Source: Anthonomus grandis grandis
Lineage: Eukaryota > Arthropoda > Insecta > Coleoptera > Curculionidae
Reading direction: 5' to 3'
NCBI RefSeq assembly: GCF_022605725.1
Contig: NC_065549.1
Coordinates: forward strand, 31,635,690-31,699,689
Length of the DNA: 64,000 bases
In this document: positions 24,066 through 34,929 of the stretch, piece after piece
How positions within the stretch are numbered: position 1 is the stretch's first letter
Layout of the letters: each line of letters starts with the position of its first letter
Position numbers and translations under genes: made by a program
Notes under the pieces: generated by a model
The model's database searches: none
What the model saw: only the letters and a program-made list of their open reading frames with translations
Told to the model about the DNA's origin: nothing

Positions 24066-24314
24066 CTAACAACATTTTTCACATCTGCGAATTAGCTCTT
24101 CATGTGTTGCCGCTCTAATTGAATCTGGAGATAAACTTTCAAATGCTTGTCTAACCCTTTCCATACAATCCTGCTGCGTTGTTAATGGATTGAAATAAAC
24201 AATATTCTTTATTCTTTCCCAAATAAAATAATTTAGAGCAGTTAAATCCGGAGAACGAGGAGGCCACAAAATAGGTCCGTTATTAGCAATCCACTTGTCA
24301 TTAAATGATGCGTC
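24066..24314 (-). pseudogene. Mariner-like transposase C-terminus, split from its middle by the P element and foldback
   Basis: The minus strand reads DASFNDKWIANNGPILWPPR, third catalytic Asp in SPDLTALNYFIWER, and continues to the natural-looking end LIRRCEKCC. The frame enters at the P-element target duplication GATGCGTC (24307-24314). Joined across both insertions it is continuous, in frame, with the segment ending VMRFLDA at 29453-29470 and 34305-34815. The spacing from the second to the third Asp is then 36 residues, the same as in the copy at 0.7-3.3 kb. This shows that the mariner predates both insertions. Confidence 0.88.
24307..24314. repeat. Left target-site duplication of the P element
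   Basis: GATGCGTC. The identical octamer is at 29445-29452. Removing the element and one octamer restores the mariner reading frame. Confidence 0.88.
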
Positions 24315-24410
24315 CACAGAACACAAATATAGAGAAATGCGTATTGCCTAATAAACAGACAGAAATTCTGTTGACAGCTATATTGACGTTGTTGACATAG
24401 ACGGGGGCGA

Positions 24411-24425
24411 CCATCTTGGGTGGCA
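24411..24425 (+). repeat. Subterminal 15-bp repeat of the P element, left copy
   Basis: CCATCTTGGGTGGCA, identical and in the same orientation at 29391-29405. Each lies within 100 bp of an element end, a position where P elements have transposase-binding sites. The role here is inferred only. Confidence 0.5.
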
Positions 24426-25197
24426 TATGGCGGGAAATTTAGGCATGATTTATTGGGTATTTATTGATATTTACATTTAAAGTAATTTGCAGAATTAAAG
24501 TAGTTGATGCGTTAACTGATGAGAGATATATTTAAATAGAATTTTATTTTAAAATTAACAATACGCTTATCAGTTTGTTTCAATGTGGATATTTTATTAA
24601 AAACAATTTTAATAAAATACCCACATTTTATTAAACTTTTACCATACCCATTTTTAATTAAAAAAAGTTTTTTTTTTAATTTAAGTTGGAAAAAATAAAT
24701 ATTGTTCATCAGACATCCCTCATCACTTTATTCAAGAATTAACACATCAACTAAAATACTATTTGATTAAAATTTAATTCTCAAGATATTGTTTATTTAG
24801 GACATTTAAGATTTTTAGATATAGATACTTACCAAGAATTATAAATTGGCACGATAGGTATGGGAGCAAATTTCAAATTAAACAAAAAAAGCTAAATTGT
24901 CTTTTAAATATTTTATTTTAAGATGAATTAAAATAAATTTAACAAAGGGTTTTAAAATGCACAAAAATAGTTACAATAAATTATAAATTAAATACAGTAA
25001 ACTGTAAGTACTGTATTAATAAGACCTTTTATGTAAAAAATTGAATTGTTGCAGGTATAAAGTATGTTTTAACTGAATATCCTAATAATTTTTGGATTTT
25101 CAGAAAAAAGTACCTGCTTTTTTTTGTTTCCTTAAGTGTTTAAAACATTATAAGAAACATGTATAATATAACAAACATACCTAAATAAAAAATTAAA

Positions 25198-25226
25198 CAT
25201 ATATATATATATATTTATATATATTT
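25198..25226. repeat. AT microsatellite
   Basis: Alternating AT interrupted by one TTT, within the non-coding 3' part of the P element. Confidence 0.8.
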
Positions 25227-26068
25227 TTTTTTTAACCATCTATACAATTGTAACAAAATAATATATATCCACATATTATGGAAAACAAAATATAAACTCT
25301 TATAACAACAGACACTGTACCTATTTCTTCAAATAAATCTGGCTTCTTATTATGAATAAATTAATTAATAATGACTAGATATAACACAAATTCATATGTA
25401 CAAGTTAATATGCATGTTTTTTTTATTTTTTGAGTATAAGCAAATAAACACAAAATAAAAACTGTAATAAAAAACTTAACTTAATCCGTGACATGATATA
25501 ACTATATACAGCATGATATAAATACCATAATATGTTTTTTTTTTTAATTTTTCTTTTTTTTAACCACAAATCAATAAAAACAAAATATAAATTCTAACAA
25601 AAAAAATAAATAAAATAAAAATGTCTTAATGCAACTTCAAAGGTTTCCATTGTTGCCAAATACCTTGGGGATGATTTTGGTTAATCACAATCGGGTAAAG
25701 ATGTCAAAAGTCAGTGGGGTTGTTTCCAGTAAGTATGGAACATGAAATATAATAAAACAGATTAAAGCAGTATGTTCTGTATACAATATTATATCCTAAT
25801 CGGGTTAATTAATTATCCTAATTAGTATTTCATCCTAATGATCCAGAATACGAAAGTCTTTATTATTAGTAAGTATTGATTATCACAGTAGTTATGATCA
25901 CAATTAAGGTTCTAAATAATACTTTAAAGTGTTTTATATTAGTTTATAATTTAGCTTTAAGCAAATATTATGATTTTAATTAATCGTTCAATAAATAAAA
26001 TAGGATATAAAAAGCAAAGCATTTATGATTCTGATAGTTTTGATTCTGATTGTGTATCATGACAATAT

Positions 26069-28860
26069 TTAAGATTTTTGTTTTTTTGAAGGCATTTTAG
26101 ATTGTTGAAACTTTTTCTGTTTTTTAGAATGACCAACACTTAAAGATTGTGATTGTGAAGTTGGCTTTTGATTTTTATCCTTTAAATATTTATAAATTAT
26201 TAAGGAAGTGTTACCTTGAACAATTTGTTTAACAATGTCATGCTGGTCACAAAAAGAGATGTCCTTAAAAAAATGTTTATAAACTAACCAAAACTTTTTC
26301 TCTAAATTGACTAAATGACCATGGTTATCCAAAAATTTGTATAACTTAAGGTGCAATAAGTCAATTAGGGAAATCAGTTTTTGAGAAGGATATGTCAATC
26401 TGGATGTGTCATCATTTTCACACATCTCGTGAGAGTGGTGTTTCTACTTCAGGTGAATATAAATTTTTATAACAAGTTGTCTAGATCCAACTTTTTCAGT
26501 ATATAACCAGCCACATATGCAGTAGCATAATTATTCTTTAACAAAATTTCCTCCTCATTGGCCATATCTGGATCTTCAAAGATACATGGCTGATTATTGC
26601 AATTAGACACTAGGTACATAGAATTATCAGCACAAGAACTTTCCGAATACTTTTGTAGAAAATCCCCAAAGTTACCCAGAGATTGACAAAAGTCATCTTC
26701 ACAATTAGAGTTTTTTGAAATAGGTGAACTTAAGTTATTTATCACCAATGTTCTTAAAGCTCCAACAAATTGTAAACAGGTTGGATTTAAATTGCATATA
26801 CCATGTTACCTAATTTGCCCAAACAAGTTTTCAATTGGGTCTTGATTTAGGTTCCTTAAATTAAGATATTTTAGACCCATCTTACTTAAGTTTTCCCATA
26901 GAAGCATTACTACCCTTATTGTAGTTTGCCAGCCCTTTACAAATTTATGTTTATTACTCTCTTTGCCCTTTTCCTTATCAATAATTTTCCAATTCCTCAT
27001 TTTAAGCAACATGACTGACCAAAATTCCCAATGAGGAGAATCCGCTGACAATGCACAAAGGTACTTTTTGCCACAACTGTTTTTAAACTGCGAGCTATTA
27101 AGTGAGTCAAAAAGATTGTCAATCATATGACAAAATTCAGCAGTATAAATTGCTTCTGATGTTAAAGCACCAACAGAACAAAAAGTTTCAATTGCTACTG
27201 CCATTGACTGACTCAATTGACGAGCAGCTACACTAACTTTCATGACTAAAAAACTGTCCTTAAAATTGAAATGATGTTGCTTCAGCTTGTGAAGACATTT
27301 ATATGTTCTCATGGTATTATCTAACTCAAATGCTCGATGGATATAGTCCATAGTGGCAAATTTCCCTTCTTCAAATTCAATCCTATTTTTTATGAGCGAA
27401 TTTCTTGTATTTTTTAATAAATGTGGTACATCAAAAATGGTAGTGATGCACTGTCCATTTACAACAAAATGGTAGGGAGTTGGCTTATCATCAGAATATT
27501 CTATAGTTAATTCCCTTAAGGCCGCAATATTTGTGTTACCCTGATCACAAATGGTTGTGCAGACTTTCAAACCAATTGATTGTAAATCTTTTATACAAGA
27601 TAATATAAGTTTTTTTAAAGCCTCAGTTTTAATAGTGTCCTTAGTAAAAAAATAAGAAACAGGCATCTTGTAAGGTTTTCTTAGGCCCCTTACCATAAAA
27701 ACCAAAGCATGATTTGCCAGATTACGGGTCCTGCCAAGCTCACCCAGATCCTCAAAACCAGAGATTCTTTGCTTAGATTTTTCATAAAAAAGCCCAGAAG
27801 TTAAGGAAATTTCATCAAACATGAGAGCACAGCAGCGGTCTAGGTCACTCATAGACTCTGCCTGCAACTTAAGATGTTCAAGAATAGGCTTAATGTGTCC
27901 ACATTCAATGGGAATATTAGAAAATATAGATTGTAAGAGTATGAGGTGATGGTAATTGAAAAAAAATGTCTTAAATACTTGTACAGTCTGGGACTATGTT
28001 TAAAGATGGAGAGGGAAAAAGCTTTATCCTTAAAAGACCATCTACGACCAGAAGGAGGACGGTTTGCATTTAAAATTTGGCAGTTTATAAAGTCCTTTGT
28101 TACCTCATTAAGATTTTCCTCAATAAACTGGAACCTACCATCATTATATAGTGATTTTAGAGATGCAACATGAGCTCTTTCATTCTTGAGAAGAAACTTA
28201 AGCTTAGATAACTTACACATCACAGACTTATGTACATTATACATAATTTCTTGCTCATTTGTAAGATTATCCTTAGACAGTCCTGCCTTGGCAACAATGC
28301 CTCTCTTATTTTCAAGAAGAAAAGAGTATTTGTCACTATGGTCTCTTAGTTTTCAAACTGGAGAAATCAGAGCTGGACGATATTGGAGTATTATCCAGAT
28401 TCACAGTGTCTAAAGAGATGTTTGGTAAATTAGAACCTGTAAGATTTAGAACCATGATTTTTAAGGATTTTTGCTCTTGAAATGAACTTAGATCTTCTTT
28501 ACTAACTGAGTAAAGATGTTCTCTGTCAATCTGAGCAACATCAATGAATACATCTGGAGACACACTTTGGGACTGTGTTGCAAATAGGACTTTTTTTTCA
28601 TTAGGGACCTTTGAATAATTATGATCACTTTGCATTTCAATCTTATGTGGTACAGCATCCCATCTAAGTCGCACAGGATTATTAGGGTTATTAAAATCAG
28701 AACCAGAAAAGTGATTGGAGCAAACTCGATAATTGGTGACACTTTTAGTTGGACTTACATGACAGATCTCCCTCCAAGATTTTTGTAAGGATGAATTCAA
28801 TGGAAATTTAAAGAATCTATGATTTCTGTGACTGTCTGGGCAATTACTAATATACTAACT
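26069..28860 (-). pseudogene. P-element transposase (THAP9-like), decayed
   Basis: From the N-terminus: a THAP zinc-finger remnant (NCPDSHRNHRFFKFPLNSSL, then SWREIC, VCSNHFSGSDF and RLRWDAVPH, C2-CH pattern with AVP end). A helical region follows, ending GRRWSFKDKAFSLSIFKHSP, then the catalytic core (27867-26806): CCALMFDEISLTSGL, GFEDLGELGRTRNLANHALV, CDQGNTNIAALREL, IFDVPHLLKNTRNSLIKN and NLNQDPIENLFGQIR. The C-terminal part has ATAYVAGYILKKLDL and a lysine-rich end. Damage: a stop or missing first exon before the THAP cysteines, a frameshift near 27930-27950, an in-frame TAA at about 26805 just after FGQIR, and a break at 26420-26437 that coincides with a suspected technical insert. The family assignment is firm. 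Confidence 0.9.
26420..26437. other. Suspected technical insert (PacBio barcode-like 18-mer), site 1
   Basis: ACACATCTCGTGAGAG followed by TG. The 16-mer matches, from memory, a PacBio Sequel barcode (bc1003), and the T could be the ligation overhang. Here it interrupts the P-element transposase between KKLDLDNLL and ENDDTSRLT. Identical 18-mers, same orientation, are at 33021, 35323 and 35972. Confidence 0.65.
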
Positions 28861-29390
28861 ACTGCATAAAGGATATTTGCACGAATATTTTAATCTAGAT
28901 GAAGACAATGAAAAGGAAATACTAGACATTTTCCCCGTGGAGGACCAAGAATTAAAACTGAATTGTAAAAAAAAATTTAAATTGAGAATACTGACATTGA
29001 TATGTCCAAAATAGGATGAAATCTATAATTATTATACCCTGGAAAATGATAATACATCCAAAATGCACCTTAACATTATTAGAAAACACTTAGGTATGTC
29101 ATAACTAAAATTTACCTGTCTCCTGCACTATGTAGTTGCACGATGATTGGATATTGGCACGTTCGTAAAATAATTTATTAACCCATTACTTAAGAAAACT
29201 AAAAAAAGCTATAAAATTACTTAGAAAACTTTACATTGGAAAAAAACCATGAGGCTTGGCTTGTTGTTGAAAACAAGTTGTTTTCCATCCAAAAGAAACT
29301 TAAAATAGACGGTCGTCAAATACGACAGTTAAAAAATGTCACTATTGTCATGTTTGATGTACGTCAAAATTAAAAATTAGAATCAATCGG

Positions 29391-29405
29391 CCATCTTGGG
29401 TGGCA
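29391..29405 (+). repeat. Subterminal 15-bp repeat of the P element, right copy
   Basis: Same 15 bp as 24411-24425, upstream of the transposase in its reading direction, so it may also overlap the promoter or leader. Confidence 0.5.
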
Positions 29406-29444
29406 AACTATTCCGCCCCGCCACATTCAACCTTCATACCGGTG

Positions 29445-29452
29445 GATGCGTC
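29445..29452. repeat. Right target-site duplication of the P element
   Basis: GATGCGTC, identical to 24307-24314. Confidence 0.88.
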
Positions 29453-29470
29453 TAAGAATCTCATTACAGG
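29453..29470 (-). pseudogene. 18-bp sliver of mariner transposase between P element and foldback
   Basis: TAAGAATCT plus the foldback target duplication CATTACAGG. On the minus strand it codes VMRFL in the frame that links the mariner middle (34305-34815) to its C-terminus (24066-24314). It shows that two unrelated transposons inserted 9 bp apart. Confidence 0.85.
29462..29470. repeat. Left target-site duplication of foldback element 1
   Basis: CATTACAGG, repeated exactly at 34296-34304. Confidence 0.92.
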
Positions 29471-29729
29471 ACGTCATGGAAGTTAGCAACAGAATCAGAA
29501 ACGAAAATCAAATTTTTACAGTCGCCCAGATAAGTTCTGCACGCAATCTATTTTTTTGCATATTTAAGGATTAAATCTGATTTTAAACATTTAAAATAAA
29601 GTTAAGAGAAAGACTATAATTACATATAGACAAAAAAAGTGTAGATTTGATTTTTTTTTCGGTATAAAAGATAAATGTTTGTTAAATAATAAATAACGTA
29701 AAAAAATCACAGTAATTGTTAAAAATTTT

Positions 29730-32055
29730 GTTACACCTTCAAACTTGGTGTATAAATAAAAGATAATAAAATACACGATATATCTCAGAGACACACGTTT
29801 TTTCAGGGGATGAAGGGGTGTAAGCCACCCCCAAATAGTTTAAAAAATTGTAGTAATTAGTAATAATTTTGTTACACCTTCAAACTTGATGTATAAATAA
29901 AAGATAATAAAATACACGATATATCTCAGAGACACACGTTTTTTCAGGGGATGAAGGGGTGTAAGCCACCCCCAAATAGTTTAAAAAATTGTAGTAATTA
30001 GTAATAATTTTGTTACACCTTCAAACTTGGTGTATAAATAAAAGATAATAAAATACACCATATATATCAGAGACACACGTTTTTTCAGGGGATGAAGGGG
30101 TGTAAGCCACCCCCAAATAACTTAAAAAATTGGAGTAATTAGTAATAATTTTGTTACACCTTCAAACTTGGTGTATAAATAAAAGATAATAAAATACACG
30201 ATATATCTCAGAGACACACGTTTTTTCAGGGGATGAAGGGGTGTAAGCCACCCCCAAATAGTTTAAAAAATTGTAGTAATTAGTAATAATTTTGTTACAC
30301 CTTCAAACTTGATGTATAAATAAAAGATAATAAAATACACCATATATATCAGAGACACACGTTTTTTCAGGGGATGAAGGGGTGTAAGCCACCCCCTAAT
30401 AGTTTAAAAAATTGTAGTAATTAGTAATAATTTTGTTACATCTTCAAACTTGGTGTATAAATAAAAGATAATAAAATACACCATATATCTCATAGATACA
30501 CGTTTTTTCAGGGGATGAAGGGGTGTAAGCCACCCCTTAATAGTTTAAAAAATTGTAGTAATTAGTAATAATTTTGTTACACCTTCAAACTTGGTGTATA
30601 AATAAAAGATAATAAAATACACCATATATATCAGAGACACACGTTTTTTCAGGGGACGAAGGGGTGTAAGCCACCCCCAAATAGTTTAAAAAATTGTAGT
30701 AATTAGTAATAATTTTGTTACACCTTCAAATTTGGTGTATAAATAAAAGATAGTAAAATACATGATATATCTCAGAGACACACGTTTTTTCAGGGAATGA
30801 AGGGGTGTAAGCCACCCCCAAATAGTTTAAAAAATTGTAGTAATTAGTAATAATTTTGTTACACCTTCAAATTTGGTGTATAAATAAAAGATAGTAAAAT
30901 ACATGATATATCTCAGAGACACACGTTTTTTCAGGGAATGAAGGGGTGTAAGCCACCCCCAAATAACTTAAAAAATTGGAGTAATTAGTAATAATTTTGT
31001 TACACCTTCAAACTTGGTGTATAAATAAAAGATAATAAAATACACGATATATCTCAGAGACACACGTTTTTTCAGGGGATGAAGGGGTGTAAGCCACCCC
31101 CAAATAGTTTAAAAAATTGTAGTAATTAGTAATAATTTTGTTACACCTTCAAACTTGATGCATAAATAAAAGATAATAAAATACACCATATATATCAGAG
31201 ACACACGTTTTTTCAGGGGATGAAGGGGTGTAAGCCACCCCCTAATAGTTTAAAAAATTGTAGTAATTAGTAATAATTTTGTTACATCTTCAAACTTGGT
31301 GTATAAATAAAAGATAATAAAATACACCATATATCTCATAGATACACGTTTTTTCAGGGGATGAAGGGGTGTAAGCCACCCCTTAATAGTTTAAAAAATT
31401 GTAGTAATTAGTAATAATTTTGTTACACCTTCAAACTTGGTGTATAAATAAAAGATAATAAAATACACCATATATATCAGAGACACACGTTTTTTCAGGG
31501 GACGAAGGGGTGTAAGCCACCCCCAAATAGTTTAAAAAATTGTAGTAATTAGTAATAATTTTGTTACACCTTCAAACTTGGTGTATAAATAAAAGATAAT
31601 AAAATACACCATATATATCAGAGACACACGTTTTTTCAGGGGATGAAGGGGTGTAAGCCACCCCCAAATAGTTTAAAAAATTGTAGTAATTAGTAATAAT
31701 TTTGTTACACCTTCAAACTTGGTGTATAAATAAAAGATAATAAAATACACCATATATATCAGAGACACACGTTTTTTCAGGGGATGAAGGGGTGTAAGCC
31801 ACCCCCAAATAGTTTAAAAAATTGTAGTAATTAGTAATAATTTTGTTACACCTTCAAACTTGGTGTATAAATAAAAGATAATAAAATACATGATATATCT
31901 TAGAGACACACGTTTTTTCAGGGAATGAAGGGGTGTAAGCCACCCCCAAATAGTTTAAAAAATTGTAGTAATTAGTAATAATTTTGTTACACCTTCAAAT
32001 TTGGTGTATAAATAAAAGATAGTAAAATACATGATATATCTCAGAGACACACGTT
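29730..32055 (+). repeat. 141-bp satellite array, left foldback arm
   Basis: Monomer starts at GTTACACCTTC recur at 29730, 29871, 30012, 30153 and so on, exactly 141 bp apart. Each includes TTTTTTCAGGGGATGAAGGG and GTGTAAGCCACCCCC. Monomer variants (CATATATATC versus GATATATCTC; AATAACTTAA versus AATAGTTTAA) give an internal higher-order pattern. Confidence 0.95.
30110..31562 (+). repeat. Higher-order duplication inside the satellite array (offset 846 bp)
   Basis: The same succession of monomer variants occurs twice. Markers at 30435/31281 (GTTACATCTTC) and 30655/31501 (GACGAAGGGG) are each 846 bp, or 6 x 141, apart. About 600 bp from 30110 reappears from 30956, indicating a recent unequal exchange or slippage in multiples of the monomer. 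Confidence 0.8.
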
Positions 32056-34035
32056 ATTATTATTATTACTAGTTACTACAATTTTTTAAACTATTTGGGG
32101 GTGGCTTACACCCCTTCATCCCCTGAAAAAAACGTGTGTCTCTAAGATATATCATGTATTTTATTATCTTTTATTTATTTACCAAGTTTTAAGGTGTAAC
32201 AAAATTATTACTAATTACTACAATTTTTTAAACTATTTGGGGGTGGCTTACACCCCTTCATCCCCTGAAAAAACGTGTGTCTCTAAGATATATCATGTAT
32301 TTTATTATCTTTTATTTATTCGCCAAGTTTGAAGGTGTAACAAAATTATTACTAATTACTACAATTTTTTAAACTATTTGGGGGTGGCTTACACCCCTTC
32401 ATTCCCTGAAAAAACGTGTGTCTCTAAGATATATCATGTATTTTATTATCTTTTATTTATTCGCCAAGTTTGAAGGTGTAACAAAATTATTACTAATTAC
32501 TACAATTTTTTAAACTATTTGGGGGTGGCTTACACCCCTTCATTCCCTGAAAAAACGTGTGTCTCTAAGATATATCATGTATTTTATTATCTTTTATTTA
32601 TACACCAAGTTTGAAGGTGTAACAAAATTATTACTAATTACTACAATTTTTTAAACTATTTGGGGGTGGCTTACACCCCTTCATCCCCTGAAAAAACGTG
32701 TGTCTCTGATATATATGGTGTATTTTATTATCTTTTATTTATACACCAAGTTTGAAGGTGTAACAAAATTATTACTAATTACTACAATTTTTTAAACTAT
32801 TAAGGGGTGGCTTACACCCCTTCATCCCTTGAAAAAACGTGTATCTCTGAGATATATGGTGTATTTTATTATCTTTTATTTATACACCAAGTTTGAAGGT
32901 GTAACAAAATTATTACTAATTACTACAATTTTTTAAACTATTAGGGGGTGGCTTACACCCCTTCATCCCCTGAAAAAACGTGTGTCTCTGATATATATGG
33001 TGTATTTTATTATCTTTTGGACACATCTCGTGAGAGTGTAACAAAATTATTACTAATTACTACAATTTTTTAAGTTATTTGGGGGTGGCTTACACCCCTT
33101 CATCCCCTGAAAAAATGTGTGTCTCTGAGATATATCATGTATTTTATTATCTTTTATTTATACACCAAGTTTGAAGGTGTAACAAAATTATTACTAATTA
33201 CTACAATTTTTTAAACTATTTGGGGGTGGCTTACACCCCCTTCATCCCCTGAAAAAACGTGTGTCTCTGATATATATGGTGTATTTTTATTATCTCTTAT
33301 TTATACACCCAAGTTTGAAGGTGTAACAAAATTATTACTAATTACTACAATTTTTTAAGTTATTTGGGGGTGGCTTACACCCCTTCATCCCCTGAAAAAA
33401 AACGTGTGTCTCTGAGATATATCATGTATTTTATTATCTTTTATTTATTCGCCAAGTTTGAAGGTGTAACAAAATTATTACTAATTACTACAATTTTTTA
33501 AACTATTTGGGGGTGGCTTACACCCCTTCATTCCCTGAAAAAACGTGTGTCTCTAAGATATATCATGTATTTTATTATCTTTTATTTATACACCAAGTTT
33601 GAAGGTGTAACAAAATTATTACTAATTACTACAATTTTTGAAACTATTTGGGGGTGGCTTACACCCCTTCATCCCCTGAAAAAACGTGTGTTTTTAAGAT
33701 ATATCATGTATTTTATTATCTTTTATTTATTCGCCAAGTTTGAAGGTGTAACAAAATTATTACTAATTACTACAATTTTTTAAACTATTTGGGGGTGGCT
33801 TACACCCCTTCATCCCCTGAAAAAACGTGTGTCTCTGAGATATATCATGTATTTTATTATCTTTTATTTATACACTAAGTTTGAAGGTGTAACAAAATTA
33901 TTACTAATTACTACAATTTTTTAAACTATTTGGGGGTGGCTTACACCCCTTCATCCCCTGAAAAAACGTGTGTCTCTGAGATATATCGTGTATTTTATTA
34001 TCTTTTATTTATACACCAAGTTTGAAGGTGTAACA
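32056..34035 (-). repeat. 141-bp satellite array, right foldback arm (inverted)
   Basis: Same monomer in inverse orientation with the 141-bp period retained (GGTGTAAC at about 32193, 32333, 32474). One subfamily has TTATTCGCCAAG where most monomers have TTATACACCAAG. The array is interrupted at 33021-33038 by the barcode-like 18-mer. Confidence 0.95.
33021..33038. other. Suspected technical insert (barcode-like 18-mer), site 2
   Basis: Same 18-mer as at 26420. It sits in a satellite monomer where about 22 bp of the usual sequence between TATCTTTT and GTGTAAC is missing. Loss of genomic sequence at the site fits a mis-joined untrimmed read better than a transposition. Confidence 0.7.
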
Positions 34036-34295
34036 AAATTTTTAACAATTACTGTGATTTTTTTACGTTATTTATTATTTAACAAACATTTATCTTTTAT
34101 ACCGAAAAAAAAAATCAAATCTACACTTTTTTTGTCTATATGTAATTATAGTCTTTCTCTTAACTTTATTTTAAATGTTTAAAATCAGATTTAAATCCTT
34201 AAATATGCAAAAAAATAGATTGCGTGCAGAACTTATCTGGGCGACTGTAAAAATTTGATTTTTGTTTCTGATTCTGTTGCTAACTTCCATGACGT

Positions 34296-34304
34296 CATTA
34301 CAGG
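34296..34304. repeat. Right target-site duplication of foldback element 1
   Basis: CATTACAGG, identical to 29462-29470. Confidence 0.92.
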
Positions 34305-34815
34305 AAGGGTTCTGTGTGGTGGTGCGCCATCATGTTGGTAATAAATGTTTCGGTGTTCTGCCAATGGTAAATTCATTAAATATTGTGTATTCAAGCCCTC
34401 TAGAATATTTAAATATCCTTCTTCTGTAAAAATTGATGCAGAATTAAAAATTTAAATGTAATATGCATTAAATTTATAAGTGACTTGCCATTTAAGTTTT
34501 TTTCGTAAAAGTGTAATTTAATGATCCGACTATTTCTGATAGCACAAAAAACATTAAACTGCCACACTTCTTCATAATTTTGTGATCTCACAGCATGAGG
34601 ATTTAAATCACTCCAAACATGGCATGGGATTGATTATGTGTGTTAAAAATACCATTTTTTGAAAATTTTACCTCATCAGTCCAAATTACGTCATCTAAAA
34701 ACTGAGGATTTTCCTGTATCATTGTTAAGATAAATTCACAAAACCGGATTCTTTTGGGCAAATCTGTTTCTCTAATATGCTGAAAATATTAAATAAGGGG
34801 GAAGTTATGTTTCAA
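34305..34815 (-). pseudogene. Mariner-like transposase middle part, same gene as 24066-24314
   Basis: The minus strand reads HIRETDLPKRIRFCEFILTM, then LDDVIWTDEVKFSKNGIFN with the first catalytic Asp and NPHAVRSQNYEEVWQFNVFC. It continues through frameshifts into NILEGLNTQYLMNLPLAEHR, and the second catalytic Asp is in YYQHDGAPPHRT, directly at the foldback insertion site. Continuity with the pieces at 29453-29470 and 24066-24314 is in frame. The N-terminus should lie beyond 34815 but is not found there; the DUF4817 segment at 23842 is on the other strand. Confidence 0.85.
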
Positions 34816-34929
34816 AAAAAAAACCTATGTATTGTGTCTTTGGAGAATCTAGTTTATGAAGCTACTTTTCTTAAAGACGTCATAGGGTACGTTGCAAAAT
34901 ATCCCAAAATTCAAAAAGAAGAAGAAGAT

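Larger units (their letters stand above)
24315..29444 (-). mobile_element. P element (THAP-type), 5.1 kb
   Basis: Bounded by the perfect 8-bp duplication GATGCGTC, the length typical of P elements, and by an exact break in a mariner reading frame. The left end begins CACAGAACACAAATATAGAG; the right end read inward begins CACCGGTATGAAGG, so TIR similarity is minimal (CAC.G). A 15-bp word, CCATCTTGGGTGGCA, lies 96 bp from the left end and 39 bp from the right end in direct orientation. The transposase is on the minus strand at 26069-28860. The 24315-26068 portion is AT-rich and non-coding. Confidence 0.85.
29471..34295. mobile_element. Foldback element 1: non-coding, satellite-filled, 4.8 kb
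   Basis: The ends are ACGTCATGGAAGTTAGCAAC at left and its inverse at right, flanked by a perfect 9-bp duplication. Each arm is a ~260-bp unique end block (29471-29729 and 34036-34295) followed inward by a tandem array of 141-bp monomers, about 16.5 on the left and 14 on the right, in opposite orientation. The arms meet at about 32056 with almost no loop. It encodes no protein. The architecture (very long TIRs made of tandem repeats, 9-bp duplication) is that of Drosophila FB-type foldback elements, which are related to Mutator-like transposons. The coding relative is at 36444-42196. Confidence 0.9.

Noticed and set aside
28868..28960. Plus-strand reading GYLHEYFNLDEDNEKEILDI as a separate exon
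   Set aside because: Only about 30 codons, antisense to the P-element leader, with no known family.
24411..29405. CCATCTTGGGTGGCA as the TIR of the P element
   Set aside because: The two copies are direct, not inverted, and lie inside the target duplications that mark the real ends.
24315..29444. Host THAP9 gene
   Set aside because: Intact flanking 8-bp duplication and interruption of a mariner frame show it is a mobile P element, not a domesticated host gene.
29730..34035. CRISPR-like regular repeats
   Set aside because: The 141-bp units are contiguous tandem satellite with no unique spacers, in a eukaryotic genome.
33547..34182. Open frames across satellite monomers (MSLRYI.YFIIFYL... 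repeated)
   Set aside because: 141 bp is 47 codons, so an open monomer frame repeats automatically. The same peptide appears on whichever strand the array faces and has no start context or domain.
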